Of a DNA stretch of 27,213 nt, positions 15,796 through 23,651 are shown piece by piece. The notes under the pieces were generated by a model. That model ran no database searches. It was not told the origin of the DNA and saw only the letters and a list, made by a program, of their open reading frames with translations. The stretch is taken from contig CAZVUD010000022.1 in the NCBI GenBank assembly GCA_964629615.1, positions 1 through 27,213 of the forward strand. The letters run 5' to 3'. This DNA comes from SVTX01 sp964629615. GTDB taxonomy: Bacteria; Bacillota; Clostridia; Oscillospirales; CAG-272. Every line of letters begins with the position of its first letter. The first letter of the stretch is position 1. The translations under genes were made by a program, and so were the position numbers.

Positions 15796-16814
15796 AGAAA
15801 AGACCCATTACGCTTTCAGCCATTCTGTCCCTTATCATAATCGTTTCCACGATACTTACGGGATGCAATATCGACAAAGATCCTGCAGGATCTCCCGATA
15901 CATCCGACACATTCGATATAACTGAAACCACATTACAGGAATCTGAAGAAACGACAAAGCCCGAGGAAGATACGAGCGACTCGGGTAACGACAAGCCAAG
16001 CGTTGACATAACGCCAGTCCCCGATGGATTCGACTATTCGAGCATACCTGCATTTACAGATAAGCCCTATGTCGTACTCAACAATAATGTTCCTTTCTTC
16101 AAGGAAAGCGAAATAGCCAACACATGCTTTGAAAAATACGGCGATCTTGACTCTCTCGGCAGATGCACGACCGCATTCGCCTGCCTCGGCACAGAGCTTC
16201 TACCCACAGGTAAAAGAGAAGATATATCATCTGTAAAGCCCACAGGCTGGGTACAGAAGAAGTATTCCTGCATCAGCACTCAGGATCTCTATAACAGATC
16301 CCACCTTATAGCGTGGAGCCTTTCAGGTGAGAATGCAAATGCAAAGAACCTTATAACAGGCACCCCCTATATGAATCAGCAGAATATGACTAAATTTGAA
16401 AATCAAGTTCTCTCATATATCAAGGAAGAGCCGCAAAATCACGTAATGTACAGAGTTACGCCTGTTTTCGAGGGAAATAATCTCGTGGCATCAGGTGTTA
16501 TCATGGAGGCATATTCGGTAGAGGATAACGGAGAGGACATTCAGTTCTGCGTATATCTCTATAATGTTCAGCCGGGCGTTATCATAGATTACGCGACAGG
16601 CGAAAGCCGTGCAGAGAATCCTTCTTCAAGCAGTGGTATCCCCGAGGGAGCAACATTCATCATAAACAAGAAGAAAAAGAATTATCACTATCTCACATCT
16701 AAATATGCAGAAGCCCTTACAAACAATATGGAATTTACAACAATGACCGAGGAAGAGCTTATTGCGGCAGGCTATAAGCTTTGTGGAAGCTGCAAGACAA
16801 ATACCTGTAAATAA
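15792..16814 (+). CDS. Lipoprotein DNA/RNA non-specific endonuclease (EndA/NucA-like)
   Basis: A surface-anchored beta-beta-alpha-metal nuclease related to streptococcal EndA (Endonuclease_NS_2). The signal peptide (about 1-24) ends in the lipobox LTGC with C25 as the predicted lipidated cysteine. A Ser/Thr/Asp/Glu-rich linker (about 26-75) would hold the enzyme away from the membrane. The catalytic part lies at about 85-290. It includes NRSHLIAWSLSGENANAKN (168-186), where H171 is the general base, and TGTPYMNQQNM, where an Asn should bind the metal. The DRGH form of the motif is NRSH here, as in related EndA-like proteins. A C-terminal AAGYKLCGSCK motif (near residues 327-337) is common in secreted nucleases of this group. 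Likely roles are nutrient DNA breakdown or DNA uptake. It overlaps the preceding gene by 4 bp and ends before a hairpin. Confidence 0.93.
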   Translation: MKKRPITLSAILSLIIIVSTILTGCNIDKDPAGSPDTSDTFDITETTLQESEETTKPEEDTSDSGNDKPSVDITPVPDGFDYSSIPAFTDKPYVVLNNNVPFFKESEIANTCFEKYGDLDSLGRCTTAFACLGTELLPTGKREDISSVKPTGWVQKKYSCISTQDLYNRSHLIAWSLSGENANAKNLITGTPYMNQQNMTKFENQVLSYIKEEPQNHVMYRVTPVFEGNNLVASGVIMEAYSVEDNGEDIQFCVYLYNVQPGVIIDYATGESRAENPSSSSGIPEGATFIINKKKKNYHYLTSKYAEALTNNMEFTTMTEEELIAAGYKLCGSCKTNTCK

Positions 16815-16836
16815 GACGAATAAGAATATATATAGA

Positions 16837-16874
16837 CAGATTCCCCCGAAAGCAGCCGCTTTCGGGGGAATCTG
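16837..16874 (+). terminator. Strong hairpin after the nuclease gene
   Basis: A perfect 17-bp stem (16837-16853 with 16858-16874) encloses a 4-base loop, 22 bases after the nuclease stop. No clean T run follows, so termination is likely but not certain. It separates the nuclease gene from the repeat block. Confidence 0.65.
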
Positions 16875-16906
16875 CTTGCTCGATCTTTATCACGCATAAG
16901 TTTAGT

Positions 16907-17310
16907 CTGCGCAAAACGAGTCAATGCAAGCGTTGACCAAGGTTCTGCGTCGTGAAGTAAGCATACCAATAACAATGGGGGAGCTTATGCTCCCCCCATT
17001 TTGTTGTAACAGGACTTTGAACCTTGTTTTGCGCCGCTTTTTCTCCAAATTTTTGTTTATCCTGCGCAAAACGAGTCAACGCAAGCGTTGACCAAGGTTC
17101 TGCGTCGTGAAGTAAGCGCACCAATAACAATGGGGGAGCTTATGCTCCCCCCATTTTGTTGTAACAGGACTTTGAACCTTGTTTTGCGCCGCTTTTTCTC
17201 CAAATTTTTGTTTATCCTGCGCAAAACGAGTCAACGCAAGCGTTGACCAAGGTTCTGCGTCGTGAAGTAAGCGCACCAATAACAATGGGGGAGCTTATGC
17301 TCCCCCATTG
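16907..17310. repeat. 155-bp tandem repeat, two full and one partial copy, with tRNA-Leu T-arm fragments
   Basis: Units begin at 16907, 17062 and 17217, with nearly identical sequence; the third is replaced after about 93 bases by the intact tRNA-Leu. Each full unit is itself a nested inverted repeat. GCGCAAAAC and CAAGGTTC on the left (16909-16945) pair with GAACCTTG and GTTTTGCGC on the right (17019-17034). A second palindrome (16920-16937) is bulged out, and a GC-rich hairpin sits at the tip. In units 1 and 2 the stretch at 17006-17024 and 17161-17179 matches the T-arm of the neighbouring tRNA-Leu with one extra base. No gene is supported here; three shadow frames of about 69 codons merely repeat with the unit. 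Confidence 0.85.
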
Positions 17311-17320
17311 TTATTGGTGC
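17273..17320. other. Perfect 22-bp hairpin that takes in the tRNA-Leu CCA end
   Basis: Arms 17273-17294 and 17299-17320 are perfectly complementary around the loop TTAT. The right arm covers 17315-17320, the encoded last bases GCACCA of the tRNA read on the - strand. In the precursor RNA this trailer stem could sequester the tRNA 3' end. It may also act as the terminator, though no T run follows. Confidence 0.75.
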
Positions 17321-17401
17321 GGGTAACAGGACTTGAACCTGCACGAAGTCACCCCCACTAGAACCTGAATCTAGCGCGTCTGCCAATTCCGCCATACCCG
17401 C
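17315..17401 (-). tRNA. tRNA-Leu (anticodon CAG)
   Basis: A complete class II tRNA of 87 bases with encoded CCA. The acceptor stem is GCGGGTA / TACCCGC, and the D-arm region reads GGCGGAATTGGCAGAC. The anticodon stem CTAGA / TCTAG encloses the loop TTCAGGT, giving CAG (17365-17367 on the + strand). A long variable arm is present, as is the T-arm CAGG-TTCAAGT-CCTG. It decodes CUG leucine codons. Its promoter lies about 180 bp upstream, with a tRNA fragment in between. Fragments of the same tRNA flank it on both sides. Confidence 0.96.
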
Positions 17402-17430
17402 ATATTTAATTTAAAAGCAAAGATCTCTGC

Positions 17431-17505
17431 GCGCGTCTGCTTACGTAATGCTTCGCATTACTCACCGATGTGCTTCGCACTAATCGCAATTCCGCCATAC
17501 CAGCA
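17431..17505 (-). pseudogene. Broken tRNA-Leu 5' fragment interrupted by small palindromes
   Basis: The stretch 17487-17500 repeats the first part of the intact tRNA-Leu exactly (CAATTCCGCCATAC on the + strand), and the copied AT-rich leader follows. The next tRNA block, GCGCGTCTGC, appears at 17431-17440. Between these blocks sit about 46 extra bases with two perfect hairpins around TTC loops (17445-17461 and 17471-17480). The rest of a tRNA cannot be recognised further down. It is best read as a second tRNA-Leu copy disrupted by insertion of a palindromic segment. Confidence 0.7.
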
Positions 17506-17579
17506 TATTTAATTTATACCAAGATATTTACGCGAATCTGCTTACATAGTGCATTGTCCGCAACCTTTGCAACGTTGCT

Positions 17580-17608
17580 ATTATATCACATTTTAATGTA
17601 ATTGTCAA
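17580..17608 (-). promoter_or_regulatory. Consensus promoter for the tRNA-Leu locus
   Basis: Read on the - strand, TTGACA (17603-17608) and TATAAT (17580-17585) are both perfect and 17 bp apart. Transcription would start near 17573 and cross the broken tRNA fragment before reaching the intact tRNA-Leu. Confidence 0.85.
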
Positions 17609-17628
17609 TACTTTTTTTCTCAAACTTA

Positions 17629-17657
17629 TTGCAAATAAAGAAAATTTATGATATCAT
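17629..17657 (+). promoter_or_regulatory. Promoter for the sulfatase-like gene
   Basis: TTGCAA (17629-17634) and TATCAT (17652-17657) are 17 bp apart. The start at 17699 follows 41 bases later, after AAAGGA. It is divergent from the tRNA promoter, with the two -35 boxes about 20 bp apart. Confidence 0.6.
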
Positions 17658-17698
17658 ATAGATTGTGATAAAGCTTTTGAAAGGATATTTCATTTATA

Positions 17699-19501
17699 AT
17701 GGATACAGATAACAATATTTTAAATAGCGCAGAGGGCAGTGATGGCACTCTAAGTAAGAAGCAATATAAGGGCTTTTCCTTTAAGGAACGTCTTATACCT
17801 GCAATATTGCTCTCATTAGCGCTTCCTGCATCGACGGTTTTGTTCGGAACATTTGAACTGTATTCGGGCAACATGCATGAATTTCAATTCTCACTGATGG
17901 ATTTTTGGGGATACTGCATCATCCTATATTTGTTTATTTCCGCAGTAGTATTTGCAGTACTTGTAAATCTGAACGGCAGGGTATTTGACATAGTATACGC
18001 CATTCTTGCATGGATATCGGTCATGCTCATGATACAGGGCAATTATTTGAGCCGAGGCATAATAACAGGCTTCCCGGGCGACGGCAACATATCCGATATA
18101 TCCATAGTTCAAATCATCATCAACGCAATCGTTTGGGCATCATTGTGTGCTTTATTCCTGATAGCCGTATTAAAGGTAAAAAACAGAGATATCATAAAGA
18201 CCGTAATGACCGTACTGATGATAGCCGTAATAGCCATGCCGTTTATGAATTTTGCCGTAACATCCCTTACACGCGATGTATATACACCGATATCAGAACG
18301 CACAGATGCTTACAGCCCCAAAGAGCCCAAGGTGCTTACCTCAAAGTACCTTACCGAGATCTCTCAAAACAAAAATGTAATATTCTTCTTAGTTGACAGA
18401 TTTGACGCAAGATACGCGGAATCCGCAATGATAGAAATGCCCGAGCTTTTTTTCGAGCTCGAAGGATTTGTATACTACAACGACAATATATCAATGTATC
18501 CTCGCACATATCCTTCCGTGGCATACATGCTTACGGGTAAAAAACAGGATTTCACACAGAGCAGAAAGGATTATTTTGAATCCGCATATGCAAATGCCGA
18601 CGGACTTAAGCTCATGGCAGAAAACGGATACAAGGTAAACATATACACAGATTCCTATTATGCCTATGAGGATGCGAATGTCATGGAGGAATATGCGTCC
18701 AACCTCTCGACCGTTTCGGGAAGAGAAGTAAATGGCAAGCTGAGTCTTGCACTCAACATGATAAAGGGCGCTTTTTACTTCAGAGTTCCTTTTGCTCTGT
18801 CAGATGTGGTAGGAAGTGATCTCAGCACGCCTCTGTTTGCAAAATACGTGAACCTTCAAACGGAATACCCCATGTATGATATAGATAACAGAAATGTATA
18901 TTATACACTTACAGGATCCAAATACTCCGAAAATACCGACAGCAACACATTCTCGTTTATCCATATGCAGGGAACACACCTTCCCAACCTATACGATAAG
19001 GATTGGAATGAGATAGACAGCAGTCACGAAAGCGCATTTGATGATGCACTCGCAGTTAAAGTAAGCATGGAATCCATAAACGCATACATTGCAAAAATGA
19101 AGGAAATGGGTGTTTATGATGATGCGACCATAATAATCACAGGAGATCATGCCGCCGCATTCAGCGACACGACAGAAGTAAGAGGTCCTCGCAGGACAGC
19201 TCTGTTCATCAAAAGGAGCGGGGAGCACGGAAAGGCTCTGACTGTATCAGGAAAGGATGTCTGCCAGGATAACCTTTGGGCTACCATAATAGACTCTGAA
19301 AATATAGCTACCGACATTGATTTTGGCAGATCCATATTTGATATTGGCGAAAGCGAGCAGATAAAACGCTATTACTATTTCCAAAGGATGGACAGCGGAT
19401 TTTTTGAAAATATCGTTTATGAGATATACGGAAACTCCAAGGATTTTTCAAATTGGACTGTAATATCACGCGAAAATATAGAGGGAACTGTCCATAAATA
19501 A
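17699..19501 (+). CDS. Membrane sulfatase-like hydrolase/transferase (alkaline phosphatase superfamily, LtaS-like)
   Basis: The layout is that of LtaS/PgpB-type phosphoglycerol or phosphoethanolamine transferases: a multi-pass N-terminus and an external alkaline-phosphatase-like domain. Membrane segments are near 32-52, 68-90, 97-114, 134-158 and 168-190. The catalytic domain (about 222-560) shows metal-binding D233 (VDRFDA) and the nucleophile T270 in MYPRTYPSVAYMLTG. GTHLPN follows with H427, and ITGDHAAAF holds D483 and H484. The set of residues is complete. The likely job is modifying a lipid, teichoic-acid-like polymer or surface glycan; the donor cannot be told from sequence. The start follows AAAGGA by an unusually long 13 bases. 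The gene is alone between its promoter and a terminator at 19505. Confidence 0.88.
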   Translation: MDTDNNILNSAEGSDGTLSKKQYKGFSFKERLIPAILLSLALPASTVLFGTFELYSGNMHEFQFSLMDFWGYCIILYLFISAVVFAVLVNLNGRVFDIVYAILAWISVMLMIQGNYLSRGIITGFPGDGNISDISIVQIIINAIVWASLCALFLIAVLKVKNRDIIKTVMTVLMIAVIAMPFMNFAVTSLTRDVYTPISERTDAYSPKEPKVLTSKYLTEISQNKNVIFFLVDRFDARYAESAMIEMPELFFELEGFVYYNDNISMYPRTYPSVAYMLTGKKQDFTQSRKDYFESAYANADGLKLMAENGYKVNIYTDSYYAYEDANVMEEYASNLSTVSGREVNGKLSLALNMIKGAFYFRVPFALSDVVGSDLSTPLFAKYVNLQTEYPMYDIDNRNVYYTLTGSKYSENTDSNTFSFIHMQGTHLPNLYDKDWNEIDSSHESAFDDALAVKVSMESINAYIAKMKEMGVYDDATIIITGDHAAAFSDTTEVRGPRRTALFIKRSGEHGKALTVSGKDVCQDNLWATIIDSENIATDIDFGRSIFDIGESEQIKRYYYFQRMDSGFFENIVYEIYGNSKDFSNWTVISRENIEGTVHK

Positions 19502-19504
19502 CAT

Positions 19505-19550
19505 ATATCCGACCGCAGTGTACGATCGTACATTTCGGTCGGATATTCTT
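19505..19550. terminator. Shared terminator of convergent genes
   Basis: A long stem (19505-19523 with 19528-19546, small mismatch) has the loop GATC, and ATTCTTTATTT follows on the + strand. It lies 4 bases after the sulfatase-like gene and 4-8 bases before the end of the TraX gene, so it probably serves both. Confidence 0.75.
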
Positions 19551-19553
19551 TAT

Positions 19554-20306
19554 TTATGCCGATACAAGGTAATATATACCTTCAATGATCACTAAGTGTA
19601 GGGGATAGAATATGTAAAAGAAATACTTCAGCTTAAGCTTTCCGCGCTTTTCGGAATACATAAGTAATAAAACAAGGGCTAAAAGCGCAAATCTCTTCAT
19701 TTTCGACTCTTCCGCCATGACCATTATAAACAATCCTATGCCAAAGGTGAGTATGTGGACATATTTGTTATCAAGCTTTTTAAGTATATTATTGCCGCAA
19801 TTCTTTGGAAATACAAATAAGCTTGCATACACAGGCAGGAGCGCACCGTAAAAATTATAATCAAAATTTACAAACAGACTTATATAGTATACCGCTGATA
19901 TTGTCGCGATAAATACCGCTCCGTACAGTATCTTTGAATATACGGAAGCCACACTGTCAAACAACTTTTCATAAAACGCTTGGAGCGCATATACCATAAT
20001 GATCGAAAAAGTAAAGGTAACAAATACATTCACATCATTGAGTCCCATCTCCTTATCGAAAATGTACAGTGCCGCCTGACACACAGCACCGAAAAGACCA
20101 ACGGTCAGAAAATATCTGAGCTTATTTCGCGTGTATCTGCATCCCTCGGCTATCATAAATGCAAACAGCGGAAAAGCGAGTCTGCCTATTATACGCAATA
20201 TCGAAGCATTCGGAAAAAGCACCAAGCCAATGTGATCGCACAGCATGAATGCGCAAGCAAGGATCTTTAGTAAGTTTCCGCTCAAAAAAGCAAATCTGTC
20301 CCTCAT
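19554..20306 (-). CDS. TraX-family membrane protein
   Basis: TraX (PF05857) was named for N-acetylating F-pilin in E. coli, but chromosomal members are widespread in Firmicutes, where the role is unclear; acyltransferase activity on a surface molecule is plausible. Family signatures are LKILACAFMLCDHIGLVLFP (13-32), LRIIGRLAFPLFAFMIAEG (37-55) followed by CRYTRN, and KYFFYIFYPLHLVIIEGI near the end. About seven to eight hydrophobic segments cover the 250 residues. The histidine in DHIG and the one in YPLHL are the usual conserved residues. The start at 20306 follows a G-rich GTGGGGT site. A consensus promoter lies upstream, divergent from the dGTPase operon. No conjugation genes are near, so a pilin role is unlikely. 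Confidence 0.93.
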   Translation of the reverse strand: MRDRFAFLSGNLLKILACAFMLCDHIGLVLFPNASILRIIGRLAFPLFAFMIAEGCRYTRNKLRYFLTVGLFGAVCQAALYIFDKEMGLNDVNVFVTFTFSIIMVYALQAFYEKLFDSVASVYSKILYGAVFIATISAVYYISLFVNFDYNFYGALLPVYASLFVFPKNCGNNILKKLDNKYVHILTFGIGLFIMVMAEESKMKRFALLALVLLLMYSEKRGKLKLKYFFYIFYPLHLVIIEGIYYLVSA

Positions 20307-20336
20307 ATCTACCCCACGGTTCTACATAATACAACA

Positions 20337-20365
20337 ATTATAGCATATGCATCCAAAATTGTCAA
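20337..20365 (-). promoter_or_regulatory. Consensus promoter for the TraX gene
   Basis: Read on the - strand, TTGACA (20360-20365) and TATAAT (20337-20342) are both perfect and 17 bp apart, 30 bases before the start codon. Confidence 0.85.
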
Positions 20366-20434
20366 TAAAACAAAGTCGTGAGAAGCTCAATTTCATCATT
20401 TCAGAATTATTTACAATTAATATAAATAAAACAT

Positions 20435-20463
20435 TTGCATTTTGTCGGGAAATGTGTTATAAT
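20435..20463 (+). promoter_or_regulatory. Promoter for the dGTPase-DHH-surE-two-component operon
   Basis: TTGCAT (20435-20440) and a perfect TATAAT (20458-20463) are 17 bp apart. The start codon at 20506 follows 42 bases later with a GGAGG site. No other strong promoter was seen up to 26158. Confidence 0.75.
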
Positions 20464-20505
20464 ATTATGATTAACGATCTGAATTTGACACGGAGGTTTG
20501 ATTTT

Positions 20506-21711
20506 ATGCCTAAATATGAGGTCCTCTCAGAGGAGATTTCCGCAAAAATAAAAAATGAAAAGCTGACAGGTCAGTACAACAAGGTAGCGTTTGAGGACAA
20601 AGATGTCGTACGCAGAAAAAATGTTGCAAAGGACGAGCCCTCTGTTTGGCGTCCTGTATTCGTGCATGATATCGATAAGATCATGCATTGTCCTTACTAT
20701 AACAGATATACCGATAAAACACAGGTATTTTCTCTGTACAAGAATGACGATATCACGCGAAGGAGCCTGCATGTTCAGTTAGTATCAAGGATATCGAGAA
20801 CTATCGGATCGGCTCTCCATCTCAATCTTGATCTTATAGAAGCCATCGCTCTCGGTCACGATATAGGTCACCCGCCTTTTGCACACTCAGGAGAGAAATA
20901 TCTTGACGAGCTTTATTTCAATCACACGGGGCGCAGATTCGTACATAACGTACATTCCGTGCGCGTGCTTGACGGTATATTCCCGTACAACATAAGTCTG
21001 CAGACACTTGACGGCATACTCTGTCATAACGGAGAATTTGAAATGTCGGTATATGAGCCTTCAAATCTCAAGAGCTTTGAAGAATTTGACGAGCTCGTAG
21101 AGCATTGCTATCTTGACAGAAGCTTTGCAGACAAGCTCATGCCTTCCACTCTTGAGGGTGCAGTAGTCAGAATATCCGATATAATAGCATATCTCGGCAA
21201 GGATAGACAGGATGCAATGCGTATGAAGATCGCATCCGAGGACGCATATACGAGCAACGGTATAGGATCTATAAATGCCGAAATAATCAACAACCTCGTC
21301 GTAAATATAATTGAAAACAGCTACGGCAAGCCGTATATCATGCTTGATGACGCTCATTTTGACGCGCTCAAGGAAGCCAAGAGAGAAAACTACTCTATAA
21401 TATACAATAATGCCGCATCCATCTCAAAGCTCGGCTCTACAGTTAAACCCATGATGAGCGAGATATACGACTGCCTTATAGGTCATCTTGAGCATAACAT
21501 AAAGGACTCTCCCATATATAGACAGCACATCAATTATATAAACAAGATACATTACTCACGCGACAACCCGTATGCGGATCAGGATCCCAATGAAATAGTT
21601 GTGGATTACATCGCAAGCATGACAGACGATTATCTTATCGAGCTGCACCATTACCTGTTCCCAAGCAGTGATCTCGAGGTCGAATACATCGGTTATTTCG
21701 ACGGAAAATAA
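20506..21711 (+). CDS. HD-domain dGTP triphosphohydrolase-like protein
   Basis: dGTPase-type enzymes split dNTPs into deoxynucleoside and triphosphate in the cytoplasm, controlling dNTP pools. The start is placed at 20506 (MPKYEVL), since GGAGG precedes it; the longer frame to 20347 would run through the promoter. The 401-residue protein has the metal-binding HD set: H89 in LHVQLVSRI, H118-D119 and H122 in GHDIGHPPFAH, and a later Asp in RISDIIAYLGKDRQDA. VHSVRVLDG supports the dGTPase-like subgroup rather than generic HD phosphatases. The C-terminal third is family-specific. It leads a dense gene set with two DHH phosphoesterases and SurE, which strengthens a nucleotide-pool role. Preferred dNTP cannot be told from sequence. 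Confidence 0.9.
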   Translation: MPKYEVLSEEISAKIKNEKLTGQYNKVAFEDKDVVRRKNVAKDEPSVWRPVFVHDIDKIMHCPYYNRYTDKTQVFSLYKNDDITRRSLHVQLVSRISRTIGSALHLNLDLIEAIALGHDIGHPPFAHSGEKYLDELYFNHTGRRFVHNVHSVRVLDGIFPYNISLQTLDGILCHNGEFEMSVYEPSNLKSFEEFDELVEHCYLDRSFADKLMPSTLEGAVVRISDIIAYLGKDRQDAMRMKIASEDAYTSNGIGSINAEIINNLVVNIIENSYGKPYIMLDDAHFDALKEAKRENYSIIYNNAASISKLGSTVKPMMSEIYDCLIGHLEHNIKDSPIYRQHINYINKIHYSRDNPYADQDPNEIVVDYIASMTDDYLIELHHYLFPSSDLEVEYIGYFDGK

Positions 21712-21732
21712 TATAAATAAAGGAATTTTGAA

Positions 21733-22665
21733 ATGTTTGAACAGATACTTGAACAGATAAAGAAATATGATACGATAATAATACACCGACACACCAATCC
21801 CGACGGCGACGCTCTCGGAAGCCAGATAGGTCTTAAATACATCATAAAGGACAATTTTCCCGACAAGACCGTATATGTTGTCGGCGACGCATCCAAGAGA
21901 TACGGATTTATGGACAATTGCGAAATGGATGATATACCGGACAGCACATATGATGATGCACTCTCTATCGTGCTTGACACATCCGCAAGATCTCTCATCA
22001 GCGATGAAAGATATACAAAGGCAAAGACAAGCTGTCGCATAGATCACCACATCTTTGTAGAAAAGATAACGGATATAGAGGTGACAGATACGTCTTATGA
22101 GAGCTGTTGCGGACTTATCGCGGAATTTGCATATGAATCAAAGCTCAGATTATCTCCCTTATCGGCAAAGCCACTGTATACGGGAATGGTAACTGATTCA
22201 GGCAGATTCAGATACGATTCCACCACATCCAAGACCTTCAGGCTTGCCTCGTTTATCATGGAACAGCCCTTCAGCACGGGAGATATATATAAGAACCTGT
22301 ATTCGGACGAGCTTGAATTCGTACAGCTTCGCGCTAAATTCGTATTAAAAATACAGCGAGCTGATAACAATGTGGCATATATATACACGACCCTTGATGA
22401 AGCAAGATCTTACGGAGTCGACAATTTTACTCTGTCACGCGGCATGGTCAACACAATGGGCGACATAAAGGGTATTGACACATGGGTAAACTTTACCGAA
22501 ACAGAGGACAGCGTGCTGTGTGAGATACGCTCTGCAAAGTACAATATAAATCCCATCGCAACAAAATACGGCGGCGGCGGACATGCAAAGGCAAGCGGAG
22601 CTACACTGAAGGACCGCGACGAGGCTATGAGCCTTCTTAATGATCTTATTTCACTTGGAGAATAA
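21733..22665 (+). CDS. DHH/DHHA1 phosphoesterase, NrnA-like (copy 1)
   Basis: NrnA-type enzymes degrade very short RNA oligonucleotides and dephosphorylate pAp using manganese. Catalytic residues are present: H20, D24 and D26 (in RHTNPDGDALGS), D82 (VLDTSA), D104-H105-H106 (IDHH) and D155 (VTDSGRFR). The C-terminal DHHA1 domain carries the glycine-rich substrate motif GGGGHAKASG at about 280-289. The length of 310 residues matches NrnA. AAAGGA precedes the ATG. It follows the dGTPase-like gene by 21 bp and is 2 bp from a paralogue of the same fold. Oligoribonuclease, pAp phosphatase or cyclic-dinucleotide-product (pApA) hydrolysis are all possible; NrnA is the most likely call. Confidence 0.92.
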   Translation: MFEQILEQIKKYDTIIIHRHTNPDGDALGSQIGLKYIIKDNFPDKTVYVVGDASKRYGFMDNCEMDDIPDSTYDDALSIVLDTSARSLISDERYTKAKTSCRIDHHIFVEKITDIEVTDTSYESCCGLIAEFAYESKLRLSPLSAKPLYTGMVTDSGRFRYDSTTSKTFRLASFIMEQPFSTGDIYKNLYSDELEFVQLRAKFVLKIQRADNNVAYIYTTLDEARSYGVDNFTLSRGMVNTMGDIKGIDTWVNFTETEDSVLCEIRSAKYNINPIATKYGGGGHAKASGATLKDRDEAMSLLNDLISLGE

Positions 22666-22667
22666 CT

Positions 22668-23651
22668 ATGAGCAATATTGAAACTATGAGAAGCATCCTT
22701 GAAAAGATCAAGGAATACAACAGAATAATCATTTTCAGGCATAAGCGTCCCGACGGTGATGCAGTCGGATCCACAAAGGGCTTTGCAAGAATACTCAAGC
22801 TGACATATCCCGAAAAAGAGGTATATATACAAAACAGCGACTATTGCGACTATATGTCATTTCTCGGAGGCGAGGACGCGCCTATCGACCGCGAGGCTTA
22901 TAGCGACGCGCTCGGCATAGTTATAGATACGGGAAATGTCGAGAGGATATCCAATCAGGATTACTCTCTCTGCCGCGAGCTTATAAAGATAGACCACCAC
23001 ATAAACCGCGAGCCGTACGGTGATATATCATGGGTTGAGGAAGAAAGATCCTCTGCATGCGAGATGATCGCTTACTTTTACGACACATTCAAGGACGAGC
23101 TTAGTATTGATGCTGAAGCCGCTCTGTATATTTACACAGGTATGGTGACAGATTCGGGCAGATTCAGATTTCGCAGTGTATCTGGCGACACATTGCGCCT
23201 TGCAGGCATGCTCCTTGATATGGGCATCGATACAGAAAAGCTGTATGCAAATCTGTATCTTAAGGAATTCAACAGCCTTAAATTCCAAGCCTACGCATTT
23301 AAGAAGATGGAAATCACAGAAAACGGTGTCGTATATCTCCATATAACAGAGAAGATCAAAAAGAAATTCGGTCTTTCAAACGAGGATGCAAGCTCTGCTG
23401 TGTCCTTCATGGATTCTATAAAGGGATCTCCGATATGGCTTGCGTTTATAGATAACGGAGATAAGAGCATGAGAGTAAGATTGCGCTCAAGATTCGTTAC
23501 CATAAGTGACATAGCTGAAAAATACCACGGCGGCGGACATGCATGCGCGGCAGGATCCGTGGTCTACAGCAAAAAGGAGATGATGCAGCTCGTAGAGGAC
23601 TGCGACGCACATCTTAAAGAATTCAAGAATTCCGGAGCAGCTTGGCTATGA
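22668..23651 (+). CDS. DHH/DHHA1 phosphoesterase, NrnA-like (copy 2)
   Basis: A second member of the same family, clearly diverged from copy 1. It keeps every catalytic residue: H25, D29 and D31 (RHKRPDGDAVGS), D87 (VIDTGN), D109-H110-H111 (IDHH), D162 (VTDSGRFRF) and a C-terminal GGGHACAAG. The 327-residue length includes a slightly longer linker. Differences lie mainly around the DHHA1 substrate loop (ACAAG instead of AKASG) and in the first helix, so substrate preference may differ. It starts 2 bp after copy 1, with a GGAG site inside that gene, and overlaps surE by 4 bp. Both copies look active, arguing for division of labour rather than decay. Confidence 0.92.
   Translation: MSNIETMRSILEKIKEYNRIIIFRHKRPDGDAVGSTKGFARILKLTYPEKEVYIQNSDYCDYMSFLGGEDAPIDREAYSDALGIVIDTGNVERISNQDYSLCRELIKIDHHINREPYGDISWVEEERSSACEMIAYFYDTFKDELSIDAEAALYIYTGMVTDSGRFRFRSVSGDTLRLAGMLLDMGIDTEKLYANLYLKEFNSLKFQAYAFKKMEITENGVVYLHITEKIKKKFGLSNEDASSAVSFMDSIKGSPIWLAFIDNGDKSMRVRLRSRFVTISDIAEKYHGGGHACAAGSVVYSKKEMMQLVEDCDAHLKEFKNSGAAWL

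Noticed and set aside
16772..17285. Three open frames of about 67-69 codons on the - strand with almost the same protein
   Set aside because: They coincide with the 155-bp tandem repeat and its tRNA fragments, lack ribosome sites, and recur only because the DNA repeats.
17315..17401. Integration site of a genomic island at the tRNA-Leu 3' end
   Set aside because: No integrase is near, and the duplicated T-arm pieces lie in a 155-bp tandem unit rather than at the far end of an island. A remnant of a past event cannot be excluded.
19554..20306. Conjugative element suggested by the TraX name
   Set aside because: No relaxase, coupling protein, pilus or integrase gene is present; chromosomal TraX-family genes are common in Firmicutes.
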